Source: Soonwooa buanensis (GTDB lineage: Bacteria; Bacteroidota; Bacteroidia; Flavobacteriales; Weeksellaceae). From it: a stretch of 64,000 nucleotides of DNA. The position numbers were made by a program, and so were the translations under genes. The notes beneath the pieces are model-generated. The model worked only from the letters and a program-made list of their open reading frames with translations, was not told the DNA's origin and did no database searches. Shown in pieces: positions 52,253 to 61,557 of this stretch (position 1 is the first letter of the stretch; every line of letters begins with the position of its first letter). The stretch is taken from the NCBI RefSeq assembly GCF_900167905.1, contig NZ_FUYZ01000013.1:1-64000 (forward strand), written 5' to 3'.

Positions 52253-53053
52253 CTATTTCCCAATGTAATTTGGTTTGCGCTTTTCCAAGAAAGCTGTAAT
52301 TCCTTCTCTAAAATCGTGCGACTGCGCCGCAGATTGTTGATAAATAGACTCTAGATCCAATTGTTCTTTCAACGTGTTAGACTCTGCCTCGAAGAATGCT
52401 TTCTTAGTCAATCCAATTGCTTTAGTCGCTGCAAAAGAAAGATGTCCAAGGATTTCAAAAGACTTCTCTGCAAATTCCGCATCTGGGAAAACATCTGCAA
52501 TCATCCCTAATTTTTTAGCTTCCATTGCTGGCACTTTTTTACCAGTAAAAGCAAGATAGCTCGCTAATTGATGACCAACAAGTCGCGGCAAATAATAAGT
52601 TCCCGCAGTATCAGGAATCAATCCAATATTTGCAAAAGCTAAAGAAAAATAAGCACTTTCTGTCGCCAAAGTAAAATCTGTAATCAAGGCTAACATGGCG
52701 CCAGCACCAACTGCAGGACCGTTAACTAATGAGATAATAGGTTTTTTAGAATGTGTAATCGCTTCAACCAACGGGTTGTAATAATCGATAACGATTCTTT
52801 GGATTTCGCGGTCATCATCAACATGATCTTTAAGATCAACCGCATCTTTTAAGTTTTGACCAGCGCAAAAAGCTTTTCCACGTCCAGAAATAGCGATACA
52901 TCTAACTGTTTCATCTTTTCCGAAAGCTTCAACAGCAGAACGTAATTCTTTTAACATCACTTTATTCAAGCTGTTAAAAACTTCTGGCTGATTAAGAAAT
53001 ATAACTTGTAATCTCCCGTCAAAGTGGGATTCAACTTCAAATTGTGTGTACAT
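52253..53053 (-). CDS. paaG: Enoyl-CoA hydratase/isomerase, PaaG-like
   Basis: The 266-residue crotonase-fold enzyme has the oxyanion segments AFCAGQNLKD (about 61-70) and NGPAVGAGAMLAL (about 111-123), then ANIGLIPDTAGTYYLPRLVG (about 140-159). The Asp in IPDTAG corresponds to the catalytic Asp of PaaG. This isomerises the epoxide of phenylacetyl-CoA to oxepin-CoA. It forms an operon with paaI. Absence of paaABCE nearby leaves open another acyl-CoA isomerase role. Confidence 0.85.
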   Translation of the reverse strand: MYTQFEVESHFDGRLQVIFLNQPEVFNSLNKVMLKELRSAVEAFGKDETVRCIAISGRGKAFCAGQNLKDAVDLKDHVDDDREIQRIVIDYYNPLVEAITHSKKPIISLVNGPAVGAGAMLALITDFTLATESAYFSLAFANIGLIPDTAGTYYLPRLVGHQLASYLAFTGKKVPAMEAKKLGMIADVFPDAEFAEKSFEILGHLSFAATKAIGLTKKAFFEAESNTLKEQLDLESIYQQSAAQSHDFREGITAFLEKRKPNYIGK

Positions 53054-53177
53054 ACCAACAGGGTTTTCCCAAAGATAAAACTATTTGCAGACTTACAAAA
53101 CCCGAATTAAGAAATTAAAACGCAAAACATAGTTTAAAACATCATCGTCAAAATCACTTTGCCACATACCATTGATT

Positions 53178-53435
53178 TCACAAAATCCCCTCTTGCAATT
53201 CATCTCTGAGAAAAATCCCAATTTGCCCATCAGAAAACTCACCTGCAACAAAATTTACAGATTTCTCTTGCGTACGTATTTCATACTCTTTAAAACGGTA
53301 TTGATGATGTTTTGTAGGATGTAAAACTTCCACATTACGATCATAGCAATGCCAATAGTGGTTCCAAATATTAAGACCTTCCACTCTAAATTCTTTATCA
53401 ACTTCGATAAACGAAGCAAATTTCCAATTTTTCAT
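53178..53435 (-). CDS. Small hypothetical protein
   Basis: The 85-residue open frame has a normal composition for this genome, rich in Trp, His and Tyr (NIWNHYWHCYDRNVEVLHPTKHHQYRFKEYEIR, about 22-54). It lacks a signal peptide. I recognise no family. The high aromatic/His content suggests a small DNA- or ligand-binding domain, but nothing more can be said. Length and the isolated position keep some doubt that it is a real gene. Confidence 0.5.
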   Translation of the reverse strand: MKNWKFASFIEVDKEFRVEGLNIWNHYWHCYDRNVEVLHPTKHHQYRFKEYEIRTQEKSVNFVAGEFSDGQIGIFLRDELQEGIL

Positions 53436-53884
53436 GCTCTAATTTTTAGAGTTTAACAATATTCTAATTTACAATTTATCTTTAATAATAATTTAGCATC
53501 AATCTAAATTAGACATCAATGTTTCGCATTGTAATATTGAAAACGAGACTGAATCTATTTATCTTGTTTTAAATAAATATTCAGATTTTTAGAAAAGCCC
53601 ACTAACAAAAGACATCGGAAATATTAACCTCCCGAAAACTTACAAAAACAATCAATTCGGAAATTTTGTCAAGTTAAACTTAGGTTAAATTTTAATATTT
53701 CGGAAATTTTGGCGTAATTTTTAGTGAATTTCACAAAAGAACAGTTTTTGCAAACTAAGATTCAGAATTAAATGATTGAATTTAGAAGTTGAGTTTTAGA
53801 TGACAATATGAAAGTAGTTTCCAAAAGATAGTTTAAAACTCAATCTCTAAAAATTTTAAACAAGATTAAAACACACAACATAAT
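53436..53884. other. 449-bp intergenic region before clpB with three spaced boxes
   Basis: No gene is visible. Three related boxes TCGGAAATNTT start at 53615, 53657 and 53700 (spacings 42 and 43 bp); the last two share the 13-bp TTCGGAAATTTTG. These sit 185-270 bp before the clpB ATG at 53885. I find no full TAnnTTTG near the start codon, so the promoter is not located. Confidence 0.5.
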
Positions 53885-56476
53885 ATGAACTTAAATCAGT
53901 ACACAGTAAAATCACAAGAAGCCATCCAAGCTGCACAGCAAGTAGCTATGGAGTTTGGCAACCAACAGATTGAGCCACAACATCTTTTGGAGGGAATCTT
54001 CCAAGTGGATGAAAATATATCGCCTTTCCTTTTGAAAAAATCCGAAGCTGATGCCGATTTGGTAAGAGCCAGAAACCGCGAAAGTATCGAGAAACTTCCA
54101 AAAGTTGAAGGTGGAAACATTTATCTTTCTCAAAACGCAAATAAAGTTTTGCTAGACGCACCCAATATTGCTAAAAAAATGGGCGACGAGTACGTTACCA
54201 TTGAGCATCTTTGGTTGTCTTTAATTGAAGTGAATTCTCCCGTTTCGCAAATGTTAAAAGACATGGGCGTTACAAAAAGCCTTTTGGAAGGCGGAATTAA
54301 GGAACTTCGTAAAGGATCGAAAGCGACTTCTGCAAGTTCTGAGGAAACTTACCAAAGTTTAAATAAATACGCAAAAAACTTTAACGAACTCGCTGCCGAA
54401 GGAAAATTAGACCCAGTTATCGGTCGTGATGAAGAAATCCGTAGAGTTTTACAAATTCTTTCGAGAAGAACCAAAAACAACCCAATCCTTATCGGGGAAC
54501 CTGGTGTTGGTAAAACCGCAATTGCAGAAGGAATCGCACATAGAATTATTTCGGGTGACGTTCCAGAAAACTTGATGGATAAAACCCTTTATTCATTGGA
54601 TATGGGCGCTTTGATTGCTGGCGCAAAATACAAAGGTGAATTCGAGGAGCGTTTGAAATCAGTGGTAAATGAAGTAACGAAATCTGATGGACAAATTATC
54701 CTTTTCATCGACGAAATCCACACTTTGGTGGGCGCTGGCGGTGGCGAAGGTGCGATGGACGCAGCCAACATTTTGAAACCTGCTTTAGCAAGAGGAGAAC
54801 TAAGAGCAATTGGTGCAACTACTTTGAATGAATATCAAAAATATTTTGAAAAAGATAAAGCCCTTGAAAGACGTTTCCAGAAAGTAATGGTGGAAGAGCC
54901 AGATACCGAATCTGCGATTTCGATTTTGAGAGGAATTAAGGATAAATACGAAGCTCACCATAAAGTTCGCATCAAAGACGAGGCGATTATTGCGGCGGTA
55001 GAAATGTCTCAGCGTTATATTTCTGACCGATTTTTACCAGATAAAGCCATCGACTTAATTGATGAAGCTTCTGCAAAATTGAGAATGGAAATCAATTCTA
55101 AACCTGAGGAACTGGACGTTTTGGATAGAAAAATCATGCAAATGGAAATCGAATTGGCGGCTATTTCGAGAGAAGGCAACCAAACGAAAATCGACCATTT
55201 GAAAGAAGATTTATCGAAAATCACTGAACAAAGAAATGATATTAATGCAAAATGGTTAAAAGAGAAACAAAAATCTGAAGATTTAACCAACATTAAAAAA
55301 GAAATAGAAGCTCTAAAATTGGAAGCTGAACGTGCTTCAAGAGCTGGTGACTACGCAAAAGTTGCCGAAATACAATACGGAAAACTTCGCGAAAAAGAAG
55401 ATGATTTGCAAAAACAAGAATTGGAAATGCAAAACCATCAAAACGAATTGATTAAAGAAGAAGTAACTTCTGAAAATATCGCAGAAGTGATTGGAAAATG
55501 GACTGGAATTCCGGTAACCAAATTAATTCAATCCGAAAGAGAAAAATTATTGCACTTGGAAGACGAATTACACAAACGTGTGGTTGGTCAAGATGAAGCA
55601 ATACAAGCCGTTGCAGACGCAATCCGCAGAAACAGAGCTGGTTTAAGCGATGACAAAAAACCGATTGGTTCGTTCTTATTTTTAGGAACAACTGGGGTTG
55701 GTAAAACCGAGTTGGCAAAAGCTTTGGCAGAATTGCTTTTCGATGACGAAAATAACATGACGAGAATTGATATGAGTGAATATCAGGAGCGTCACAGCGT
55801 TTCTCGTTTGGTTGGTGCGCCTCCGGGATACGTTGGTTATGATGAAGGTGGACAATTGACGGAAGCCGTGAGAAGAAGACCTTATTCTGTGGTGCTTTTG
55901 GACGAAATCGAAAAAGCGCATCCAGATGTTTTCAATACGTTATTGCAAGTATTGGACGATGGTCGTTTAACTGATAATAAAGGGCGTGTCGTGAATTTCA
56001 AAAATTCGATTATCATTATGACTTCGAATTTAGGTTCGCATTTAATTCAAGAAAACTTTGAAAAATTAGATGACAACAATTTCGATGAAGTTCTTGACAA
56101 AACAAGAGAAGAAGTTTTTGACCTTTTAAAACAAAGTTTAAGACCAGAATTCTTGAACAGAATTGATGAAATTGTATTGTTCCAACCTTTAACCAAAAAG
56201 AATATTGGAAAAATTGTACAATACCAATTGCGAGGATTGAATACGCTTCTTGCACAAAGAAACATCATGATGACCGCAACTCAGGACGCTTTGGATTATT
56301 TGATGAACAAAGGTTACGACCCAGTTTTCGGAGCAAGACCTTTGAAAAGAGTGATTCAACAAGATGTTTTGAACAAGTTATCTAAAGAAATCTTAGCCGG
56401 AAACGTAAACGACGGCGATAGAATCACAATGGATTTCTTCCCAGAAAGTGGTTTGGTTTTTAGACCTACGGAATAA
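53885..56476 (+). CDS. clpB: ATP-dependent chaperone ClpB
   Basis: The 863-residue disaggregase has an N-terminal Clp repeat domain (about 1-145) and AAA1 with GEPGVGKTA (about 205-213). The coiled-coil M domain spans about 405-525. AAA2 has GTTGVGKTE (about 601-609) and is followed by a D2-small domain. The [11 protein letters not shown] and [14 protein letters not shown] Walker B segments are intact, as are pore-loop tyrosines ([15 protein letters not shown]). It resolves aggregates with DnaK after heat stress. A terminator follows. The upstream region carries three spaced boxes that could mediate control. Confidence 0.97.
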   Translation: MNLNQYTVKSQEAIQAAQQVAMEFGNQQIEPQHLLEGIFQVDENISPFLLKKSEADADLVRARNRESIEKLPKVEGGNIYLSQNANKVLLDAPNIAKKMGDEYVTIEHLWLSLIEVNSPVSQMLKDMGVTKSLLEGGIKELRKGSKATSASSEETYQSLNKYAKNFNELAAEGKLDPVIGRDEEIRRVLQILSRRTKNNPILIGEPGVGKTAIAEGIAHRIISGDVPENLMDKTLYSLDMGALIAGAKYKGEFEERLKSVVNEVTKSDGQIILFIDEIHTLVGAGGGEGAMDAANILKPALARGELRAIGATTLNEYQKYFEKDKALERRFQKVMVEEPDTESAISILRGIKDKYEAHHKVRIKDEAIIAAVEMSQRYISDRFLPDKAIDLIDEASAKLRMEINSKPEELDVLDRKIMQMEIELAAISREGNQTKIDHLKEDLSKITEQRNDINAKWLKEKQKSEDLTNIKKEIEALKLEAERASRAGDYAKVAEIQYGKLREKEDDLQKQELEMQNHQNELIKEEVTSENIAEVIGKWTGIPVTKLIQSEREKLLHLEDELHKRVVGQDEAIQAVADAIRRNRAGLSDDKKPIGSFLFLGTTGVGKTELAKALAELLFDDENNMTRIDMSEYQERHSVSRLVGAPPGYVGYDEGGQLTEAVRRRPYSVVLLDEIEKAHPDVFNTLLQVLDDGRLTDNKGRVVNFKNSIIIMTSNLGSHLIQENFEKLDDNNFDEVLDKTREEVFDLLKQSLRPEFLNRIDEIVLFQPLTKKNIGKIVQYQLRGLNTLLAQRNIMMTATQDALDYLMNKGYDPVFGARPLKRVIQQDVLNKLSKEILAGNVNDGDRITMDFFPESGLVFRPTE

Positions 56477-56506
56477 TTAGAAACTAAATTTTTTTCATAT
56501 TAAACT

Positions 56507-56542
56507 AAAAAACCTCAGCTTAAATAGCCGAGGTTTTTTGTT
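56507..56542 (+). terminator. Terminator after clpB
   Basis: AAAAAACCTCAGCT (56507-56520) pairs with AGCCGAGGTTTTTT (56526-56539), one mismatch, followed by a T-run. Confidence 0.85.
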
Positions 56543-56577
56543 TTATAGTAAAATCACTCTTAATTTCATATCTTAAA

Positions 56578-56622
56578 AACTTCTCGATACAAAATCTTGC
56601 AGATTTTTACTCGAAGCGACGA
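56578..56622. repeat. REP-like palindromic element, single copy
   Basis: The stretch AACTTCTCGATACA, then AAAATCT-TGC-AGATTTT (perfect 7-bp arms at 56591-56597 and 56601-56607), then TACTCGAAGCGACGA is a compact palindrome. It resembles, from memory, a dispersed ...TTCTCGATACAA...ACTCGAAGTGACG element found between Flavobacteriia genes. It lies between clpB and the FKBP gene. Confidence 0.5.
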
Positions 56623-56657
56623 CATGATAAAAAGAACAATTTATCCTTGAATTTCTG

Positions 56658-57359
56658 TTATTTTACATCCAATAATTCTACATCAAAAATAAGAGTAGAT
56701 CCTCCAGGAATAGCATCGCCCATATTTTGGTCACCATAAGCCAAATCTGAAGGAATATAAAATCTGTATTTAGCCCCTTTACTCATTAACTGAATACCTT
56801 CTGTCCAACCTTTAATCACTTGATCTAAGTGTATATCCGCTGGCGCTCCACCATGTTTGTCAGTAGAATCGAAAACACTTCCGTCCAACAATTTACCAGT
56901 ATATTTTACTAAAACAACACTAGATGCCGTCGGTTTTGTTTTACCGTCACCTTCTTGTAAAACTTCATATTGCAAACCAGAAGCAGTCGTTTTCACCTTT
57001 GGATTGGTTTTGTTTTTTGCAAGAAATTCTAGACCTTTTTTCTTGTTTTCACCTGCACCTGCAACAGCTTCAGCTTGTTTTTTTGCATGTTGTTTTTGCA
57101 TAAACTCTTGCATAAAGCTATCCATGTCTTCAGCTGGTAACGACTTTGGCTTCCCATCCATTTCTTCTTTAATAGCGCGAGCTAACATATCCGCATCAAC
57201 TTTAAAGCCTTCTTGTTTCATACCTTGGGCAATATTAAGACCTATATAATAAGATGCTTTTTGGTCATCTGTATATTTGCCAGCATCTTGTTTCTCCTTA
57301 TGAGCACAAGAAATACTGAATACTGCTAAGCCAAATAGTGCGATAGCTTGTTTTTTCAT
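56658..57359 (-). CDS. FKBP-type peptidyl-prolyl isomerase lipoprotein (Mip/FkpA-like)
   Basis: The 233-residue protein has a lipobox (SISC, Cys near 18), an N-terminal helical dimerisation domain (about 28-105) and a C-terminal FKBP domain (about 125-233). The latter shows VLVKYTGKLLDGSVFDST, VIKGWTEGIQLMSKGAKYRFYIPSDLAYG and IPGGSTLIFDVELLDV. Active-site Asp, Phe, Trp and Tyr are present. It should fold outer-membrane or periplasmic proteins. TAAATTTGC lies 43 nt before the ATG. Confidence 0.93.
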   Translation of the reverse strand: MKKQAIALFGLAVFSISCAHKEKQDAGKYTDDQKASYYIGLNIAQGMKQEGFKVDADMLARAIKEEMDGKPKSLPAEDMDSFMQEFMQKQHAKKQAEAVAGAGENKKKGLEFLAKNKTNPKVKTTASGLQYEVLQEGDGKTKPTASSVVLVKYTGKLLDGSVFDSTDKHGGAPADIHLDQVIKGWTEGIQLMSKGAKYRFYIPSDLAYGDQNMGDAIPGGSTLIFDVELLDVK

Positions 57360-57401
57360 TTGAAAATATTTTATTTAAAATTAACCGTTTGAATAATAGC
57401 C

Positions 57402-57410
57402 GCAAATTTA
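57402..57410 (-). promoter_or_regulatory. -7 box of the FKBP gene (TAAATTTGC)
   Basis: TAAATTTGC on the minus strand is a full TAnnTTTGC match, about 43 nt before the start at 57359. No spaced TTG is obvious. Confidence 0.5.
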
Positions 57411-57524
57411 TCATTTAATATAGAAACTAAATTATTTTGAAACGTTTTTACTAAAAAAGATTCTGATTCTATTTTAATTAAAATCAAAAGCAACTAATAA
57501 GAGATTAAATTTAAGTTTAGAAAC

Positions 57525-59387
57525 TTATAATGTCTTTTGGTTATCTATTGGTGTGTAATCCATAAAAAGACCGCCATCTAGTTCTATTGATTTTACTTTT
57601 TTATTTGTCGGAATATTTAACAATAACTGTTTTTGATTTTTTTCCCAAACCTCAGGCGTGTAGTGTTTTGATTCTTCTGAATTATCATCAAATTTTAAAA
57701 CCACATCAAACGGAATCGCAAATCCACCAACATTGTCAATAGTCAAATCAACCGAGTTATTATTTTGTGAAATCTTATTAACCTTTAAATCAATGTAGTT
57801 ATTACTATAAAACCAATTGTTCCAAAACCAATTAAGATTCTTGCCAGAACCTGCATTCATCGAGTTAAAATAATCCCACGGAATTGGATGCTTGCCATTC
57901 CAATTGTCCATATAATGATGCAAAGCTTTTTTAAATAAAGCATCACCCAAATAATCTTTAAGCGCAAGATAGGACATCGCCGATTTAACATAAGCGTTTG
58001 TCCCATAACCAGAACCAGAAAGTTGTGACGTCAACGAAATTAACGGTTGATCTTGCTCTGTCGAAGGATCGTTAATCCAACGTTTCACACGAAAATTTTT
58101 AAAAAACTTTTCAGCTGCTTCTTTCCCAGAATGATCGATTCCGATAAGATATTCTAAAGTCGTTGCCCAACCTTCGTCCATAAAAGCATAACGCGTTTCG
58201 TTAATTCCCATATAAAATGGAAAATAAGTATGCGCAATCTCGTGATCGGCGGTCAATCTCGCATCTTGAAAATCATCAGGAATACTGGTGTCATTTATCA
58301 TCATAGGATATTCCATATCAGCGTAACCTTGTATCGCCGTCATCGCATTGTAAGGATATTCTACACCTGGCCAGTTTTTGGAAAACCAATCGATGTTGTA
58401 GCGCATCCAACCTGTATATTGTTCAAAATCTTTAGCGCCAACTTTATAACCAGCTTGCACACTGACGCGTTTTGATTTTAGCTTGACGCTCGACGCATCC
58501 CAAACATAATGATTGCTCAATGCAAATGTAAAATCTGGGATATGATTGGCTTTAAACTTCCAAACATTCCAATCGTTTTGCTTGGTTACCAAACCTGATT
58601 TCATCTCAGATTCGTTGGCGATGTGGATAATTTTGTCAGATTTAAGAGATTCTTGATAGCGTTTTAAAAATGTTTTTTGAAGAACTTCTTCTGGATTTAA
58701 AAATTCTCCCGTTGACCAAACAACATAATTTTTCGGGGCAGAAATCTCAAAACTATAATCATTAAAATCATTGTAAAACTCTTGCCTATCCGAGTGCGCC
58801 AACATATCCCAACCATTGTAATCATCATACACCGAAATTCGCGGATAAGAATAAGCGACATAAAATGTGTTAGGATCGATTTGTCCTTCTCGTCCACTTT
58901 CAACAGATAGCGGATATTCCCAGTCGATTTTTATTTCGGATTTAGAATTGGCTGCCAATGCTTTATTTAATTTAACAGAAGTCACAGTTCCAAAATCCGA
59001 GCTTATATCATATTTTTCACCATTTATAATTAATGATTTTATGGTAAGACCATCACTTAGATAATCTTTCGAAACGTAACCAGCACGCGGCGATTGTGGT
59101 TTATGAACATTATTAACAAATCGAATTGCTAAAGTCTTCAGCTCATCTGGACTATTATTGGAATACGAAATCGTCTCCGAACCCGATACAACTTTAGTAT
59201 CAGCATTCACTTTTATTTTAATATCGTAAACGCCTTTGTTTTGCCAATAATTTTTTCCGGGTTTTCCAGAAATATCACGAGTTCCTTTTTCGTAAGCTTT
59301 CTTAATATTTCTAGGCATGTAAAGCTCTTGCGCCGAAACTTGCCACAGCATAGCAACAACTGCAAAACTGCTAATTAACTTCTTCAT
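57525..59387 (-). CDS. M1 family metallopeptidase 2, exported
   Basis: The 620-residue protein has a signal peptide (about 1-19), the N-terminal saddle domain and the gluzincin domain. Zinc ligands are in HEIAHTYFPFYMG (about 382-394), with the third in RYAFMDEGWATTLEY. The anchoring loop is ADMEYPMMI (about 355-363). It is a paralogue of the enzyme at 46344, which is 115 residues longer at the C-terminus. A TATTTTTG box lies about 20 nt upstream. It is expected to cut small peptides outside the cytoplasm. Confidence 0.93.
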   Translation of the reverse strand: MKKLISSFAVVAMLWQVSAQELYMPRNIKKAYEKGTRDISGKPGKNYWQNKGVYDIKIKVNADTKVVSGSETISYSNNSPDELKTLAIRFVNNVHKPQSPRAGYVSKDYLSDGLTIKSLIINGEKYDISSDFGTVTSVKLNKALAANSKSEIKIDWEYPLSVESGREGQIDPNTFYVAYSYPRISVYDDYNGWDMLAHSDRQEFYNDFNDYSFEISAPKNYVVWSTGEFLNPEEVLQKTFLKRYQESLKSDKIIHIANESEMKSGLVTKQNDWNVWKFKANHIPDFTFALSNHYVWDASSVKLKSKRVSVQAGYKVGAKDFEQYTGWMRYNIDWFSKNWPGVEYPYNAMTAIQGYADMEYPMMINDTSIPDDFQDARLTADHEIAHTYFPFYMGINETRYAFMDEGWATTLEYLIGIDHSGKEAAEKFFKNFRVKRWINDPSTEQDQPLISLTSQLSGSGYGTNAYVKSAMSYLALKDYLGDALFKKALHHYMDNWNGKHPIPWDYFNSMNAGSGKNLNWFWNNWFYSNNYIDLKVNKISQNNNSVDLTIDNVGGFAIPFDVVLKFDDNSEESKHYTPEVWEKNQKQLLLNIPTNKKVKSIELDGGLFMDYTPIDNQKTL

Positions 59388-59706
59388 AAAATCTATTTAT
59401 TAAATAACAAAAATAAGATTTTTTATAAGCTTAAAAATCGAAACAAATAACATAGGTTACCTATATATTTTACGTTTTTACAAGCCAAATAATATTATAC
59501 ACCAACGTGGAAATAGCTAAGAAATCCGTTTATTAATAAATAAATTAATGTTTTGATAAAAATTTATCAAATGAAAAATAGTTTTTCGTGAATTTATCAT
59601 ATATTTAGCGCCGTTAATTTTATTTCAAGAAACACTGTTTAAAACTAATAATATTAACAACAAGCTGAAGTAATTCAAGAAAAATAAAAAGGAACCTAAC
59701 TTAAAA
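59388..59706. other. 319-bp intergenic region between divergent genes
   Basis: No gene is visible. It holds the TATTTTTG -7 box (59408-59415, minus strand) for the M1 peptidase. The T9SS gene side has TATATTTAGC near 59600, which differs from TAnnTTTGC by one base and leaves a leader of about 95 nt. The rest is AT-rich without clear hairpins. Confidence 0.5.
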
Positions 59707-60729
59707 ATGAAATATATGACAACAAAATTCTATGCCTTAGCATGTGTATTGGCTTTATCAAGCGTCAACGCACAAACTAAAAAAATCTTTCACAGCAGTA
59801 ATGCTCCGAAGAAAAGTAGTTTTTCTCACAAGACATCATCAAGTCCTATTTTGGAACAAACACCAGATGTTACTTGGATCATGAACGTACCATCTGTAAT
59901 TGACGAATTGGATAATGCTTTTTTACCAATCGATGATTTAAAATTCACAACAAATGTTGGATTAACGAAAGTAGAAACTTTAGGAAATGTATGGCTTGCT
60001 AACGACCTTACACAATCTGTAAGCGCAATTCGAGTTATGATTTATGAGGACAAAGAGGGTAAACCAAATGGCAAACCGTCTTCATCAGCTAATTCTATTT
60101 TCTATAAAGATATTCCTATCACAGACCCAGCGATAACTATATTGCAGAGTGACGAATTTATCGATTCTTTACTAAGCATCGACCTTGTAGCTGCAAATAA
60201 CAATTCTACTGTTAACCTAGAAGCTAACAAAACTTACTGGATCGCAATTGCTGTCAAACAAAATCTTGATGGTAAATCTGTATTGTCTGAAAAAACGTGG
60301 ACAAGACTTTCGTCAACAGAATATTACAATGACTCTTATGTAATTGACGAAAACAATGTTCTAGGTATGGGACTTAATGACTGGACATCAGTTAACACGG
60401 TATACGAGATGTTAGATGGTCAACCTCATCCATATCCAGAGAAGATAAATGGTCAGAATATTATCGTCTACGGAGATAATATTATGGGTACAACAGAAGT
60501 ATTTTCGACAGCTAATGTCAACATTTTCCCAAATCCTGCAACCGATGTTATCAGCTTCAAAAACGCTGACAAAGTTTCAAAAACAGAAATCTACAATACG
60601 GCGGGACAGATTGTAATCTCAACAACTGACAAAGAAATCAATGTAAGAAAACTTGCAAAAGGAACTTACATTGTAAAACAAATCTTAACTGACGGAAGTG
60701 CATCAAGCAGCAAGTTTATTAAGAAATAA
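59707..60729 (+). CDS. T9SS cargo protein with C-terminal sorting domain
   Basis: The 340-residue protein has a signal peptide (ending near SVNAQ, about residue 23), a beta-rich central part (about 50-255) and a type A T9SS C-terminal domain (about 265-340). The latter shows VNIFPNPATDVISFKN and GTYIVKQILTDGSASSSKFIKK. It should be exported by the type IX system and attached to the surface. The catalytic or binding role is unknown; the mature part resembles no enzyme I can name. The start may instead be the ATG at codon 4. Confidence 0.88.
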   Translation: MKYMTTKFYALACVLALSSVNAQTKKIFHSSNAPKKSSFSHKTSSSPILEQTPDVTWIMNVPSVIDELDNAFLPIDDLKFTTNVGLTKVETLGNVWLANDLTQSVSAIRVMIYEDKEGKPNGKPSSSANSIFYKDIPITDPAITILQSDEFIDSLLSIDLVAANNNSTVNLEANKTYWIAIAVKQNLDGKSVLSEKTWTRLSSTEYYNDSYVIDENNVLGMGLNDWTSVNTVYEMLDGQPHPYPEKINGQNIIVYGDNIMGTTEVFSTANVNIFPNPATDVISFKNADKVSKTEIYNTAGQIVISTTDKEINVRKLAKGTYIVKQILTDGSASSSKFIKK

Positions 60730-60737
60730 CAACATAA

Positions 60738-60770
60738 GAAAGGCTATCAGATTTGATAGCCTTTTTTTAT
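60738..60770. terminator. Bidirectional terminator between T9SS gene and AAA gene
   Basis: AAAGGCTATCA (60739-60749) pairs with TGATAGCCTTT (60754-60764) around a short loop, with T-run and A-run tails. It lies between convergent genes. Confidence 0.85.
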
Positions 60771-60772
60771 TA

Positions 60773-61483
60773 TTAAACATTTTTTTCTTCGAGGGATTTT
60801 ATAAGATTTGATTTCATTTTTGTAAAAGCGTAATCTTTAGCTTCTGCGAAGGATAAGCGATATTTTCTATCAAAAATTTGTAACTCATTCGGGAAGTCCA
60901 TCAAAAGCTTATCATAAAATTTATCCAAAACCTCATCGGTTGGCATTTTGTACGAAATTTTAATTTGGAATCGTCTTAATAAAGCAATATCAATAATCTC
61001 GGGGTGATTGGTCGCAGCTATCAAAAGTGCTTTGTCTGGAAAATTATCCACCAACTGAATCATCGCATTCACCAATCGTCGCATTTCTCCAACATCATGA
61101 TCGTCGTTGCCGCGAGATTTTCCTAGATGATCGAACTCATCCAAAAACAAAACCGCTTTGTCGCGTTCTGCTTTTTCAAAAACGAGTTTGAGATTTTTTG
61201 CTGTTTCACCAATTCTTGCAGACACAAAAGTGCTGAGGTCAAGAATCATCAAAGGCTTGTTAAGTTGCGTTGCAATTGCTTTTGCTGTCATCGTTTTGCC
61301 ACAACCAGAATGTCCAGACAATAACAACTTATTGTTAACGGGTAGATTGTATTTTCGGAGTTCGTCGATGTATTTATATTCTTTCAGAAGTTGAAGAAGT
61401 TCGGCTCTATTAGCTTCTTTCAGAACAACATCGTCCAAAGTAACTTGTTCTCGATCAAAAATTACAAGGTCTAAAATATTCAT
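60773..61483 (-). CDS. Small AAA family ATPase
   Basis: The 236-residue protein is a single AAA module: an N-terminal helix pair, Walker A GHSGCGKTMTAK (about 57-68), Walker B VLFLDEFDHLG (about 111-121), sensor-1 ATNH (about 158-161), arginine-finger-like LRRF and a short lid. No extra effector or substrate domain is present. Relatives are stand-alone remodelling ATPases, often next to an effector such as a subtilisin-like protease or a mobile-element protein. No such partner lies within this window, so its target is unknown. Confidence 0.82.
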   Translation of the reverse strand: MNILDLVIFDREQVTLDDVVLKEANRAELLQLLKEYKYIDELRKYNLPVNNKLLLSGHSGCGKTMTAKAIATQLNKPLMILDLSTFVSARIGETAKNLKLVFEKAERDKAVLFLDEFDHLGKSRGNDDHDVGEMRRLVNAMIQLVDNFPDKALLIAATNHPEIIDIALLRRFQIKISYKMPTDEVLDKFYDKLLMDFPNELQIFDRKYRLSFAEAKDYAFTKMKSNLIKSLEEKNV

Positions 61484-61557
61484 TTACAAAAACAAAAGTG
61501 TTGCGCATTTATTAAGTTATAAAGATACATAATTTCTGAGTTTGAGATTAATTAAGC

